A DNA stretch of 64,000 nucleotides, taken from the NCBI GenBank assembly GCA_905236755.1, contig CAJOCR010000009.1, positions 1 through 64,000 of the forward strand, written 5' to 3'. The notes beneath the pieces were generated by a model that worked only from the letters and a program-made list of their open reading frames with translations, was not told where the DNA came from and did no database searches. This DNA comes from an uncultured Prevotella sp. GTDB lineage: Bacteria > Bacteroidota > Bacteroidia > Bacteroidales > Bacteroidaceae. The translations under genes were made by a program, and so were the position numbers. The stretch's first letter is position 1; each line of letters begins with the position of its first letter. Positions 1 to 8,251 of the stretch are shown piece after piece.

Positions 1-4
1 TTAC

Positions 5-34
5 TATATGGTTTCTATATGGTAAGTATATGGT
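5..34. repeat. Three TATATGGT repeats, 11-bp period
   Basis: The octamer TATATGGT occurs at 5-12, 16-23 and 27-34, exactly 11 bases apart. It lies just past the 3' end of the minus-strand symporter gene. The function is unknown. It is one of several short intergenic tandem arrays in this window. Confidence 0.75.
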
Positions 35-39
35 TTTGT

Positions 40-1398
40 TTATATCACTCCGAACTGGTGTAACAGAATAGCTAAAATGCACAAAGGACAGATGATACGA
101 ACAGCATAAAGATAAACATTGAAGAAACGACCTTTAAGGGTGCCCCAGTTGGTTAGCTCATCACGCAACACTTGCTTAGGAACATACCAACCAACAAACA
201 AACACATGAGCATACCCGCCACAGGAAGCATTATCTGACCTGTTACAAAATCGAAAAGGTCGAAAAGGTTCATACCAAAGAGCGACAAACCATCGCTTTT
301 ACCTATTGAAACAGAACAGATGGCACCTATAAGGCAACAAACAACAGTTACTATAACGGCACCTGCCTTACGGCTGATATGCAGTTCCTCATAGAAAAAG
401 GCAGTATTTACTTCGTGAAGTGAAATCAAAGATGTCAAAGCAGCCAACGACAGCAAGGCATAGAATAACAAAGAGATTATCCAACCAACGATAGGCATAC
501 CTGCAAAAGCCTGATTGAACACATTAGGGAGGGTGATGAAGATGAGCGAAGGACCTGAGTCTGGGCTCACACCTACAGAGAAAGCTGCAGGGAATATCAT
601 CAAACCTGCAAGAACGGCAACAAACGTATCTATCAAACCTATTTGAACAGCCGAAGAGGTGATATTAGTAGTACGACTGAAATAGCTGGCATAGGTACAT
701 AAACAGCCCATAGCAATGCTAAGAGAATAGAACGACTGTCCCAAAGCACCTAAGAACACATTACTGTCAACCTTTGAGAAATCAGGATTAAGTAGAAAGT
801 CGATTCCCTTGCCCGCACCAGGAAGCATACACGAAGCAACAACGATGACAAGCAGAAGGATGAACAAGGTAGGCATCATTGCTTTCGAAGCCTTCTCGAT
901 ACCATTTCTAACACCATGAATAATAACGAAATGAGTTACAAGGAAGATAACAACCGTCCAGAAAACAGGACGAATGGGATTGTGAGAGAACTCTTCGAAA
1001 TAATGCATTACATATGTAGGGTCGCCCTTTAGCTCGCCTGCTATAGAGGCATAAAGGTAGTTAAGACACCATCCCGACACAACAGCATAATAGCCTGTTA
1101 TAAGAAAGCCTGTGAGTACCTCAAGATACCCCACCCATTTCCATGCGCTACCATTTGCCAAACGGGTATAGGCACGGGCTGTATTGGATGCTCCATGACG
1201 ACCAATGATAAACTCGGACACCATACATGGGATGCCCAACACAAGAATACAAGCTATATAAAGAATGATAAATGCTGCACCTCCGTTTTCACCTGCCATA
1301 TAGGGAAAACGCCAGATGTTTCCTAAGCCAACAGCCGAACCTGCAGTGGCAAGGATAACGCCAATTTTGCTACCGAAATGAGCTCTCGTCTCTGTCAT
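40..1398 (-). CDS. Sodium-dependent transporter, neurotransmitter:sodium symporter (NSS) family
   Basis: A 452-residue, very hydrophobic protein with about 11-12 membrane segments. It should import an amino acid or related solute with Na+ across the inner membrane. The N-terminal motif GSAVGLGNIWRFPY (about residues 20-33) is the hallmark first helix of the NSS/LeuT family, where the unwound helix binds Na+ and substrate. The length fits the bacterial members. The ATG at 1398 places the family motif at its usual distance from the N terminus. A -7 box TACTTTTG lies 28 bases upstream (1426-1433, minus), so it has its own promoter. The substrate cannot be read from sequence; tryptophan, tyrosine, leucine and others are transported by relatives. 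Confidence 0.93.
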   Translation of the reverse strand: MTETRAHFGSKIGVILATAGSAVGLGNIWRFPYMAGENGGAAFIILYIACILVLGIPCMVSEFIIGRHGASNTARAYTRLANGSAWKWVGYLEVLTGFLITGYYAVVSGWCLNYLYASIAGELKGDPTYVMHYFEEFSHNPIRPVFWTVVIFLVTHFVIIHGVRNGIEKASKAMMPTLFILLLVIVVASCMLPGAGKGIDFLLNPDFSKVDSNVFLGALGQSFYSLSIAMGCLCTYASYFSRTTNITSSAVQIGLIDTFVAVLAGLMIFPAAFSVGVSPDSGPSLIFITLPNVFNQAFAGMPIVGWIISLLFYALLSLAALTSLISLHEVNTAFFYEELHISRKAGAVIVTVVCCLIGAICSVSIGKSDGLSLFGMNLFDLFDFVTGQIMLPVAGMLMCLFVGWYVPKQVLRDELTNWGTLKGRFFNVYLYAVRIICPLCILAILLHQFGVI

Positions 1399-1425
1399 AT
1401 ATTACTTAAATCTCTCAAAACGATG

Positions 1426-1433
1426 CAAAAGTA
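1426..1433 (-). promoter_or_regulatory. -7 box of the NSS symporter gene
   Basis: TACTTTTG on the minus strand matches the Bacteroidota TAnnTTTG element and lies 28 bases before the ATG. No TTG is seen at the -33 position. Confidence 0.6.
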
Positions 1434-1538
1434 TAAAAAATTATCCACTTTTGCATATAAATTAAAAGTAAATATACAGCAAAGGTTCTATTTTGTTATT
1501 TTACTTCCCCTTATTAATACCTCCTCCCTTATTAACAC

Positions 1539-1626
1539 CTCCTCCCCTTATGAAGGTTTCTGTCCCCCTGGGACGGGGGGAGCGAGGGGGGGGGGTAAAG
1601 ACCATTGGCTGGGAGGAGTTGGAAAC
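1539..1626 (+). repeat. GC-rich REP-like dispersed repeat, copy 1
   Basis: About 88 bases, strikingly G/C-rich in an AT-rich genome. It contains a palindromic core of a C-run followed by a G-run (1564-1580). The same sequence occurs in opposite orientation at 12919-13006, sharing the block CTCCTCCCCTTATGAAGG, the C-run/G-run core, TAAAGACCATTG and GGAGTTGGA. Such elements resemble bacterial REP/MITE sequences. No transposase is near. Confidence 0.85.
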
Positions 1627-1810
1627 CATTGAAGGTTGAATAGAGTTGAAAGCGCTACGCTTAACGTGTAAATACCGCCACGAGTTGATGAGAACTCAGT
1701 TCGAATAATTATCACGAATTATCATCAATTTTTCTTTTCATTATATGGATAAATTGACGGTCAATTACACGAAAATTATACGTTCATAAAAACATCATAT
1801 TAGGAGGATA

Positions 1811-1840
1811 ACTACTAACTCCTAACTACTAACTACTAAC
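1811..1840. repeat. Short tandem array (CTAACTA-type)
   Basis: Imperfect tandem copies of a 7-10 base unit built from ACTACTAAC, just past the 3' end of the CYTH gene. Low complexity; function unknown. Confidence 0.65.
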
Positions 1841-1845
1841 TTGCT

Positions 1846-2346
1846 TTAGCGATATTCTTCAGGTATGGTGTCTTTCCAGTTTGAGAATGGGTTGGTTAAA
1901 AGATGAGAGTTATAGAAGCGGCGGTCGCCAGTTACTTCAAGTCCGATAAAATTAGGTTTCTCGTATGACTCATCCTCACTACCAAGTTCCACTTCAGCCA
2001 TTACCAAACCGGCATTATCGCCAAAGAATTCGTCAACCTCGAAGGTATGATTGCCACTCTTAACAAGCCATCGTTGTTTATCAATTACGCCCCCTTTGCA
2101 CAACTGCAAAAGACTGCGAGCCTCGTCAAGGGTTATCTCTTTTTCAAACTCATAACGAGTCATACCACCATTAACGCTCTTTCCCTTAATGGTGAGGAAA
2201 GCCTTATCATCACGAGTGCGCACACGAACAGTAGCCCCATCAGCAGGAATATATCCTTGTTGGATGTGACTATTAGAAAAGGCGGCGCGTTTATAAGCGT
2301 CGCCTTTTCGTACAAGGAACTTACGTTCTATTTCTAATCCACTCAT
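1846..2346 (-). CDS. CYTH domain protein (triphosphate tunnel metalloenzyme)
   Basis: A 166-residue protein when started at the ATG at 2346. It opens MSGLEIERKFLV and so carries the ExExK signature (E5, E7, K9) of the CYTH / triphosphate tunnel metalloenzyme family. Members bind a triphosphate and divalent metal inside an eight-strand tunnel and hydrolyse inorganic triphosphate or act on nucleotide triphosphates. Longer frames exist upstream, but they overlap a small membrane-protein gene whose stop codon shares a base with this ATG (TAATG), which strongly supports this start and suggests translational coupling. It is the last gene of an acyl-CoA ligase / prfB / small protein / CYTH operon. 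The natural substrate is unknown. Confidence 0.9.
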   Translation of the reverse strand: MSGLEIERKFLVRKGDAYKRAAFSNSHIQQGYIPADGATVRVRTRDDKAFLTIKGKSVNGGMTRYEFEKEITLDEARSLLQLCKGGVIDKQRWLVKSGNHTFEVDEFFGDNAGLVMAEVELGSEDESYEKPNFIGLEVTGDRRFYNSHLLTNPFSNWKDTIPEEYR

Positions 2347-2495
2347 TATGCAAAAGAAACTATAACGATGAGATAGATAATGGCAAGCACTACAAGTGCA
2401 CCAAAAATCCAACCTACTATTTCCTTTCCTTTCTTCTCTTGTTTAGCCTCGTAAGCAGCACGCTTAGCACGACGCAAATCTTTGTTACTACTCAT
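2346..2495 (-). CDS. Small single-pass membrane protein, 49 residues
   Basis: Not previously named, to my knowledge. The frame starts ATG at 2495 and ends TAA at 2346-2348, the last base overlapping the CYTH ATG. The first half is strongly basic (MSSNKDLRRAKRAAYEAK at the start, then QEKKGKE), followed by one clear hydrophobic helix of about 22 residues (about 27-48) and almost no tail. This is a positive-inside, C-out single-pass topology. It lies 33 bases after prfB on the same strand with no promoter or terminator between. The tight TAATG junction to CYTH and the ordered charge pattern argue that it is a real gene. The function is unknown. Confidence 0.72.
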   Translation of the reverse strand: MSSNKDLRRAKRAAYEAKQEKKGKEIVGWIFGALVVLAIIYLIVIVSFA

Positions 2496-2528
2496 AGTTT
2501 TCTCTTTAGATTATTATTGTTTTAAGAT

Positions 2529-3650
2529 TTATTCTTCGCTCGTTTCAGGGAACTCCATAAGATATGACTTTATGAAGCCGTCGATCTTACCATCCATAAC
2601 GCCATCAACATCACTTGTTTGATAGCCTGTGCGATGATCTTTCACACGACGGTCGTCAAAGACATAACTACGTATCTGACTTCCCCACTCGATCTTCTTC
2701 TTTCCAGCCTCAATCTTTGCCTGCTCAGCCTGACGCTTCTTCAAAGCACGGTCATAAAGTTGACTCTTAAGCAACAGCATGGCCTTGGCACGGTTCTTTG
2801 GCTGGTCACGGGTTTCGGTATTCTCGATAAGGATTTCCTCGTGCTCGCCAGTATCTGGGTCTTCATATTGATAGCGCAAACGAACACCCGACTCAACCTT
2901 ATTCACATTCTGTCCACCAGCACCAGAGCTACGGAAGGTATCCCAGCTAACCTTTGCTGGATCGACATATACTTCAATAGTATCATCAACAAGAGGAGTA
3001 ACAAACACAGAAGCGAAACTGGTCATTCGCTTTCCCTGTGCATTATAAGGCGAAACGCGAACCAAACGATGAACACCGTTTTCGCTCTTAAGGTATCCAA
3101 AAGCATATTCACCACCCTCAATGGTCATGGTGACACTCTTGATACCAGCCTCGTCGCCCTCCTGAATATCAGTAATCTTAACTGTATAGCCATTAGCCTC
3201 GCACCAACGCTGATACATACGCATAAGCATATTTGCCCAGTCTTGGCTTTCAGTACCACCAGCACCAGAGTTAATCTTCAATACGGCATCCATAGAGTCT
3301 TCCTCTTGGCGCAACATATTCTTAAGCTCAAGGTTTTCTATTTTCTTGATGGCCTTTTCGTAAAGAGCATCAACCTCTTCCTCGGTAACCATCTCGTCCT
3401 TATAGAAGTCGAAAGCCAGCTGCAATTCCTCAGCTAACTGACTACATTCCTTATAGCCATTAAGCCATTTCTCAATGCCCTTGACCTTCTTCATCTGTAC
3501 CTCGGCACGCTTAGGATCATCCCAGAAATCGGGAGCCTGAGTGCGAAGTTGCTCCTCTTCAAATTCTATTTTCTTCTGGTCGATATTCAGATATTTGTTC
3601 AACGCCTCAACGCGCGAAACAACATCCTTCAACTGATCTGCTGTTATCAT
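2529..3650 (-). CDS. prfB: Peptide chain release factor 2
   Basis: 373 residues. It recognises UGA and UAA stop codons in the ribosomal A site and releases the peptide. The GGQ catalytic motif is at 245-247 within SSGAGGQNVNK. The tripeptide anticodon position, SPF in E. coli RF2, reads SPY here (200-202). The N terminus aligns end to end with E. coli RF2 in a single frame: where E. coli has the CTT TGA C frameshift site (GYLDYD), this gene reads CTG AAT ATC (KYLNID). The autoregulatory programmed frameshift is therefore absent. The gene sits 13 bases after the acyl-CoA ligase stop and is cotranscribed with it. Confidence 0.97.
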   Translation of the reverse strand: MITADQLKDVVSRVEALNKYLNIDQKKIEFEEEQLRTQAPDFWDDPKRAEVQMKKVKGIEKWLNGYKECSQLAEELQLAFDFYKDEMVTEEEVDALYEKAIKKIENLELKNMLRQEEDSMDAVLKINSGAGGTESQDWANMLMRMYQRWCEANGYTVKITDIQEGDEAGIKSVTMTIEGGEYAFGYLKSENGVHRLVRVSPYNAQGKRMTSFASVFVTPLVDDTIEVYVDPAKVSWDTFRSSGAGGQNVNKVESGVRLRYQYEDPDTGEHEEILIENTETRDQPKNRAKAMLLLKSQLYDRALKKRQAEQAKIEAGKKKIEWGSQIRSYVFDDRRVKDHRTGYQTSDVDGVMDGKIDGFIKSYLMEFPETSEE

Positions 3651-3663
3651 CTTAAACTATATT

Positions 3664-5481
3664 TTATTCTTCATACATCTTTTCGATGATGTCCTTGTAA
3701 TTTCTATATACAACAGGGCGTTTCAACTTCAGAGTATTTGTCAACTCGCCTGACTCCATAGAGAAATGATGTGGAAGCAAAGTGAAACGCTTAATCTGCT
3801 CGTAATGAGCCAATCCTTGCTGTAAGGTGTTGATGCGTTCCATCAGCATTTTCTTAACCTTATCGTTTTCACAAAGATCCTCTCGACTGCTGAACTTGAT
3901 ATTATTTTCACGAGCCCACTCCTCTACCATACGGAACTCTGGAACAACAAGCGCTGAAACAAACTTACGCTGATCGGCAATAACAGCTACCTGATCGATA
4001 TACTTGTCAACGAGAAGCAATGCCTCAACCTGTTGTGGTGCAACATACTTACCGTTTGATGTCTTGAACAGATCCTTGATGCGCTCAGTAAGATAGAGCT
4101 CGCCATCCTTGAGATAACCAGCATCACCAGTGTGGAAGAAGCCATCTTCATCAAAAGCCTCAGCGTTGACATTATCGCGATGATAATATCCTGGAGTGAT
4201 AGTAGGACCTTTAAGAAGAATCTCGTCATTCTCACCAATCTTTATCTGAATACTGCTTATTGGACGACCAACAGAACCTAAAGTGATAGGTTTGTCGAAA
4301 TGGTCGCAAGAAACAGTAGCAAGACTCTCTGTAAGACCATAGCCCACCATGATTGGAATACCAATAGAACGGATGAACTCCTCTACCTCAGGTGAAACAT
4401 AAGCTCCAGCAACAGGGAACACCTTAGGATGCTCTAATCCTAACTGTCCACGCACGATAGAAAGGATCGTCTTATTGATAAGCTGATATTCTAATTCCAA
4501 AGTCAATGGAACACGACGGCGACGCATCACATACTCTATGTTGCGCTTACGAGCAACAGACAAAGCATGCTTAAATATCTTTCGCTGAACAGGACCAGCG
4601 GTATCAATCTTGCTCTTAACAGCAATATATACCTTCTCCCAGAAACGAGGAACAGAACTCATACTTGTTGGATGAGTCTGACGCATACTGTCTTGGATTT
4701 CCTTAGGATAGGTATTGATGATAAGCATAGAACCCTGCGAGAGAGCAAGGTAAGCAACACCACGTTCAAAGATATGTGTGAAAGGCAAGAAATCAATAAC
4801 ACGATCCTTATCGGTCAAAGGCACACACTCGCCATTAGCCTCCAAAGCAGCATAGAACATACCATAGGTAAGAACAACGCCCTTGCTGTCGCCTGTGGTA
4901 CCACTGGTATAGAGGATATTACATGTATCCTCCATCTTAGCCTGCTTGATGAGTTCATCAACTTCGCTCTGACGAGGAAGACCTTCGCCCATCTTGAGGA
5001 AATCTTCGAAATACAAAGCATTAGGATCGTGACTTGAAATGCGAACACTTGGATCAAAGATAACGATACGTTCGAGTGAAGGGCAAAGAGCAAAGATACG
5101 ATGAGCCTTGTCATACTGTTCCTGCTCGCCTACGAAAATAAACTTCACCTGTGCATCGTTAACCATATACTGAATCTGCTGCTCGCTACTGGTAGCATAG
5201 AAAGGTATTGATGTTACCTTGATACCATAAGCACCAAAATCAGTATAAAGATACTGAATACAATTCTGTGAAAATACTGCAATACTCTCTTGAGGTTTGA
5301 TGCCCAAGTTAAGCAACGCATTACTAACTTGCTTTACGCGCAGGGAAAATTGATTCCATGAAACAGTCTTCCATTTAAGACTGCCGAAACTGCGGAACAT
5401 CAAAGCTTCCTTATTTCCATACTTCTTAGCCTGCTCATGAATGAGGACTGAAAGATGACATTTTGTTTGCATACGCAACAT
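3664..5481 (-). CDS. Long-chain fatty acid-CoA ligase (AMP-binding, FadD/FACS-like)
   Basis: 605 residues from the ATG at 5481. It activates a fatty acid with ATP through an acyl-adenylate and transfers it to CoA. The AMP-binding P-loop YTSGTTGDSKG is near residues 191-201, GYGLTES follows in the middle, and the hinge/lid region LTERIKDLFKTSNGKYVAP is in the C-terminal third, all diagnostic of the acyl-CoA synthetase family. The protein has no membrane segment. An upstream in-frame TTG at 5496 overlaps the -7 promoter box and cannot be the start; ATG 5472 is an alternative. It is first gene of the operon with prfB, a small membrane protein and CYTH. It may supply acyl-CoA for exogenous fatty-acid use; chain-length preference is unknown. 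Confidence 0.92.
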   Translation of the reverse strand: MLRMQTKCHLSVLIHEQAKKYGNKEALMFRSFGSLKWKTVSWNQFSLRVKQVSNALLNLGIKPQESIAVFSQNCIQYLYTDFGAYGIKVTSIPFYATSSEQQIQYMVNDAQVKFIFVGEQEQYDKAHRIFALCPSLERIVIFDPSVRISSHDPNALYFEDFLKMGEGLPRQSEVDELIKQAKMEDTCNILYTSGTTGDSKGVVLTYGMFYAALEANGECVPLTDKDRVIDFLPFTHIFERGVAYLALSQGSMLIINTYPKEIQDSMRQTHPTSMSSVPRFWEKVYIAVKSKIDTAGPVQRKIFKHALSVARKRNIEYVMRRRRVPLTLELEYQLINKTILSIVRGQLGLEHPKVFPVAGAYVSPEVEEFIRSIGIPIMVGYGLTESLATVSCDHFDKPITLGSVGRPISSIQIKIGENDEILLKGPTITPGYYHRDNVNAEAFDEDGFFHTGDAGYLKDGELYLTERIKDLFKTSNGKYVAPQQVEALLLVDKYIDQVAVIADQRKFVSALVVPEFRMVEEWARENNIKFSSREDLCENDKVKKMLMERINTLQQGLAHYEQIKRFTLLPHHFSMESGELTNTLKLKRPVVYRNYKDIIEKMYEE

Positions 5482-5493
5482 ATTTAATTTATG

Positions 5494-5541
5494 CAAAGAT
5501 AGTATTATTTGTCAATATTACAAAATTTTTGGCTATCTTTG
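5494..5541. promoter_or_regulatory. Divergent promoter pair, acyl-CoA ligase (-) and M20 gene (+)
   Basis: On the minus strand TTTG (5524-5521), 19 bases, then TATCTTTG (5501-5494) forms a full Bacteroidota promoter. On the plus strand TATCTTTG (5534-5541) lies with a TTTG at 5508-5511, 22 bases upstream. The two promoters interleave within 48 bases, so RNA polymerase binding at one should exclude the other. Confidence 0.75.
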
Positions 5542-5548
5542 TCCCGAT

Positions 5549-6610
5549 ATGAAACAAAACGAATACACTAAGGAAGCGCTATTATTGCTAAAAAAACTCA
5601 TTGCGACACCATCTATCAGCCGTGATGAAAACGAGGCTGCCAACATTATGGAGGCTGCAATAAAGGATTATGGACTAAAATGTAGTCGCAAAGGCAACAA
5701 CGTGTGGAGCATAGATCCTGATTTCGACGAGAAAAAACCTACGTTATTGCTCAACGCACATATCGATACCGTAAAACCTGTAGAGAGCTGGACTCGCGAC
5801 CCATTCTCTCCTACCGTGGAAGGCGATATTTTTTATGGTTTAGGAAGTAATGACTGTGGTGGCGGCTTGGTGGCGTTACTGCAAGTTTTCCGCCATTTCA
5901 TCGTAAATAAAGTACCAAGAGAATACAACCTGATATATCTTGCATCATGCGAAGAAGAGGTATCTGGTAAGAACGGTATATGTATTGCGTTACCCGAACT
6001 TCCAAAAATTGATGTTGCCATTGTTGGAGAACCTACCGGTATGCAACCAGCTATTGCCGAAAAGGGATTGATGGTTCTCGACCTTATTGCTCACGGCAAG
6101 AGTGGACATGCTGCCCGCAACGAAGGTGTAAACGCTATTTACGAAGCCCTCGACGACCTTGTATGGATTCGTAATCATAAATTCAAGAAAGTTAGTCCGT
6201 TCCTTGGCGAAACAAAAATGACTATTACCGTTGTTAATGCCGGAACGCAACATAATGTTATACCTGATAAGCTAACTGCACTTATCGACGTTAGAACCAA
6301 TGAATTCTACAGAAACGAATATGTTTACGAGTATATTAGCAAACATTGTAAGAGCGAGATAAAAGCCCATTCCTTCCGTCTTCACTCTTCACATATCGAT
6401 CCTGAGCACCCTCTTGTGAAGAAATGTGCGAGCATGGGAATGAAACCTTTTGGCAGTCCTACCCTTAGCGACCAGGCTTTAATGGATTTCCCATCTTTCA
6501 AGCTTGGACCAGGCGAGAGTTCTCGCTCTCATTCTGCCGATGAATTCATCAAAATCAGCGAAATAAGAAATGCCATAAAGCAATATATAGAATTGTTAAG
6601 TGCTGAATAG
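5549..6610 (+). CDS. M20 family metallohydrolase, ArgE/DapE-like deacylase
   Basis: 353 residues. Metal ligands of the di-zinc M20 fold are visible: H71 in NAHIDT, D102 in GSNDCGGG, E135/E136 in SCEEE (general base and ligand), E161 in GEPT, and a late His in SRSHSADEF. The SGHAAR segment marks the lid domain. Relatives remove an acetyl or succinyl group from acylated ornithine, citrulline or diaminopimelate. In Bacteroidota, arginine synthesis uses such an enzyme, so an arginine role is likely but not proven because no arg gene adjoins. The ATG lies only 7 bases past the -7 box, giving an almost leaderless mRNA. Confidence 0.88.
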   Translation: MKQNEYTKEALLLLKKLIATPSISRDENEAANIMEAAIKDYGLKCSRKGNNVWSIDPDFDEKKPTLLLNAHIDTVKPVESWTRDPFSPTVEGDIFYGLGSNDCGGGLVALLQVFRHFIVNKVPREYNLIYLASCEEEVSGKNGICIALPELPKIDVAIVGEPTGMQPAIAEKGLMVLDLIAHGKSGHAARNEGVNAIYEALDDLVWIRNHKFKKVSPFLGETKMTITVVNAGTQHNVIPDKLTALIDVRTNEFYRNEYVYEYISKHCKSEIKAHSFRLHSSHIDPEHPLVKKCASMGMKPFGSPTLSDQALMDFPSFKLGPGESSRSHSADEFIKISEIRNAIKQYIELLSAE

Positions 6611-6630
6611 AAAAACTATTCAGCACTTAA
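6596..6630. terminator. Perfect 15-bp hairpin between convergent genes
   Basis: Arms 6596-6610 and 6616-6630 are perfectly complementary with an AAAAA loop. The left arm contains the last codons and TAG stop of the M20 gene. There is no long U-tract, but its place between two converging genes suggests a two-way terminator or 3'-end stabiliser. Confidence 0.7.
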
Positions 6631-6640
6631 CATAATTCAT

Positions 6641-8251
6641 TTATCTTCCCAGCCAAGCCTCAGGATTGAGCTTGGCTGTTTCCTTGCGCAGCTGGAACTG
6701 GAGGATGTTTCCCGAACCCACGCCTCCTAAGATCTGACGGGTAGCAACCTTTTGTCCACGACTTACGGTTACAGAACTAAGATTACAATATACCGATATG
6801 TAAGCACCATGACGAACCATTACAACCATATTACCATTATATCCGAACACAGCACTCACCTCACCATCATAGACTGCACGAGCACGACAACCTGAAGTAC
6901 CTTGAATATTGATACCTTTATTATCAAGACGCACACCTTTCAAACCTTCCACATTATATTGTCCGAAGTGACTAACAATCTTGTAGTTGCCGGTGATAGG
7001 CATAGGCAGACGCCCCTTATTGTTTTCGAAGCCACCACTAAGCATACGATCGGCAGAATTGAACTTCTCAACAGACTCAACCTCCTTCTTTACCTCTGCA
7101 ATCTCTTTCTTCTGGCGAGCCTCTTCCATCTTCGCCTTACGCTCTATCGCTTCGCGAGCAGCCTGAGCCTCACGAGCAGCCTGCTCGGCAGCAGCCTTCT
7201 TCTCAGCAGATGCCTTTGCAGCCTCTGCCTTCAAACGTTCCTCACGAGCCTTAGCTTCAGCTCTCTTGCGTTCGTTTTCGCGAGCTAATGCTTCTGCCTC
7301 AGCCTTCTTACGTGCCAACTCAGCAGCCTTACGTTCAGCAGCAGCCTTTGCCTCAGCTGCCTTGCGCTTTGCTTCAGCTGCAGCACGAGCACGAGCCTTA
7401 GCCACCTCCTCAGCAATAATCTTATCAATCTTTGCATTAAGAGCTGCGTCCTGAGCACGTTGATCTTGCAGAACCTTTTCTATTGTCTTCTGATCACGCT
7501 GCAGAGAGGCAACGGCTTTCTTCTGTTCCTCCTGCTGACCTTGAAGAGCATTCTTTTCCTGTTGACCTTTATACAACAGATTATTCTTCTGTCCCTTTAC
7601 ATTCTGAAGTTGCTGATGCTTATTGGTAACCTGTGCTTGCTTAGCTTTCACCATCTCACCTTGCGCCTTCTGATAATCGGCATATTGGCGAACAAAACGC
7701 AGACGACGATACATCTGAGCAAAGTTCTTTGCCGAGAAGATAAACATCAGTTTGTCTTGAACAGTTCGATGATGAGCCATATAGCGCATCGACTTTATAT
7801 ATTTGTTCTTGCGGTCAGCCAACTGTTGTTCAAGGGTAGCCAACTGTGCCTTCAGAATATCTATATTTCCATTTATCTGGTGAATATCCTGCTGAATACC
7901 ATCAATAGCCTTCTGTCGCTCATCAATCTGAGCATTAATAGCAATAAGATGATCAAGACGCTGCTTTACATCAGCCTTATTCTTACGCAAAGCACGCTCT
8001 TGTTCCTGAATCTTCTTTTTAAGCTGTGAACGTTGGTTCTGCAAGCCCTTGATAGAAGCATTCGTGAACTGTACATCCTTTTTTCTTGAAGTTTGTTTAT
8101 TTTTATTAGTCTGCTTTTTATTGCCCTTCTGTGAAGAACTTGTTTTCTTTTGGGCAACAGATGTTTTCTTCTGTGGTTGAGAATTCTTTTTCTGAGCCAC
8201 AGAAGAAAGTGTGAATACTGAAATGAATAAAATGATTAATAAGCGCTTCAT
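6641..8251 (-). CDS. EnvC-like murein hydrolase activator (coiled coil plus degenerate M23/LytM)
   Basis: 536 residues. A signal peptide (about 1-19) is followed by a K/Q/S-rich linker, long coiled coils (about 65-275) and an Ala/Lys/Glu-rich helix with repeated AEAKAKAAAE-type segments (about 275-395). A C-terminal LytM/M23 domain (about 425-536) follows. In active M23 enzymes zinc is held by an Hx(n)D motif and an HxH motif. Here those places read DNKGINI and LQFQL, so the ligands are missing and the domain should not cut peptidoglycan itself. This matches EnvC, which activates amidases during daughter-cell separation. It directly abuts the DUF4292 gene, at the end of a four-gene operon starting with dut. 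Confidence 0.88.
   Translation of the reverse strand: MKRLLIILFISVFTLSSVAQKKNSQPQKKTSVAQKKTSSSQKGNKKQTNKNKQTSRKKDVQFTNASIKGLQNQRSQLKKKIQEQERALRKNKADVKQRLDHLIAINAQIDERQKAIDGIQQDIHQINGNIDILKAQLATLEQQLADRKNKYIKSMRYMAHHRTVQDKLMFIFSAKNFAQMYRRLRFVRQYADYQKAQGEMVKAKQAQVTNKHQQLQNVKGQKNNLLYKGQQEKNALQGQQEEQKKAVASLQRDQKTIEKVLQDQRAQDAALNAKIDKIIAEEVAKARARAAAEAKRKAAEAKAAAERKAAELARKKAEAEALARENERKRAEAKAREERLKAEAAKASAEKKAAAEQAAREAQAAREAIERKAKMEEARQKKEIAEVKKEVESVEKFNSADRMLSGGFENNKGRLPMPITGNYKIVSHFGQYNVEGLKGVRLDNKGINIQGTSGCRARAVYDGEVSAVFGYNGNMVVMVRHGAYISVYCNLSSVTVSRGQKVATRQILGGVGSGNILQFQLRKETAKLNPEAWLGR

Larger units (their letters stand above)
1399..1845. other. Gene-free interval with repeats
   Basis: 447 bases between the symporter start and the CYTH stop. 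It holds the symporter promoter, a GC-rich dispersed repeat (1539-1626), an AT-rich stretch with no recognised element (about 1700-1800) and a short tandem array (1811-1840). An 84-codon open frame across the GC-rich repeat is not credible as a gene because it simply reads through the repeat. Confidence 0.7.

Noticed and set aside
1378..1632. 84-codon plus-strand open frame
   Set aside because: It reads through the GC-rich repeat and the symporter promoter, has no promoter of its own and no recognisable protein features.
2619..3437. 272-codon frame antisense to prfB
   Set aside because: It lies wholly inside the well-supported prfB gene; its composition (Leu/Thr/Ile-rich without domain) is that expected from the complementary codons.
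5482..5496. TTG start for the acyl-CoA ligase
   Set aside because: The TTG is the end of the -7 box TATCTTTG. The same artefact explains the TTG start of glsA (14856) and similar promoter-overlapping extensions.
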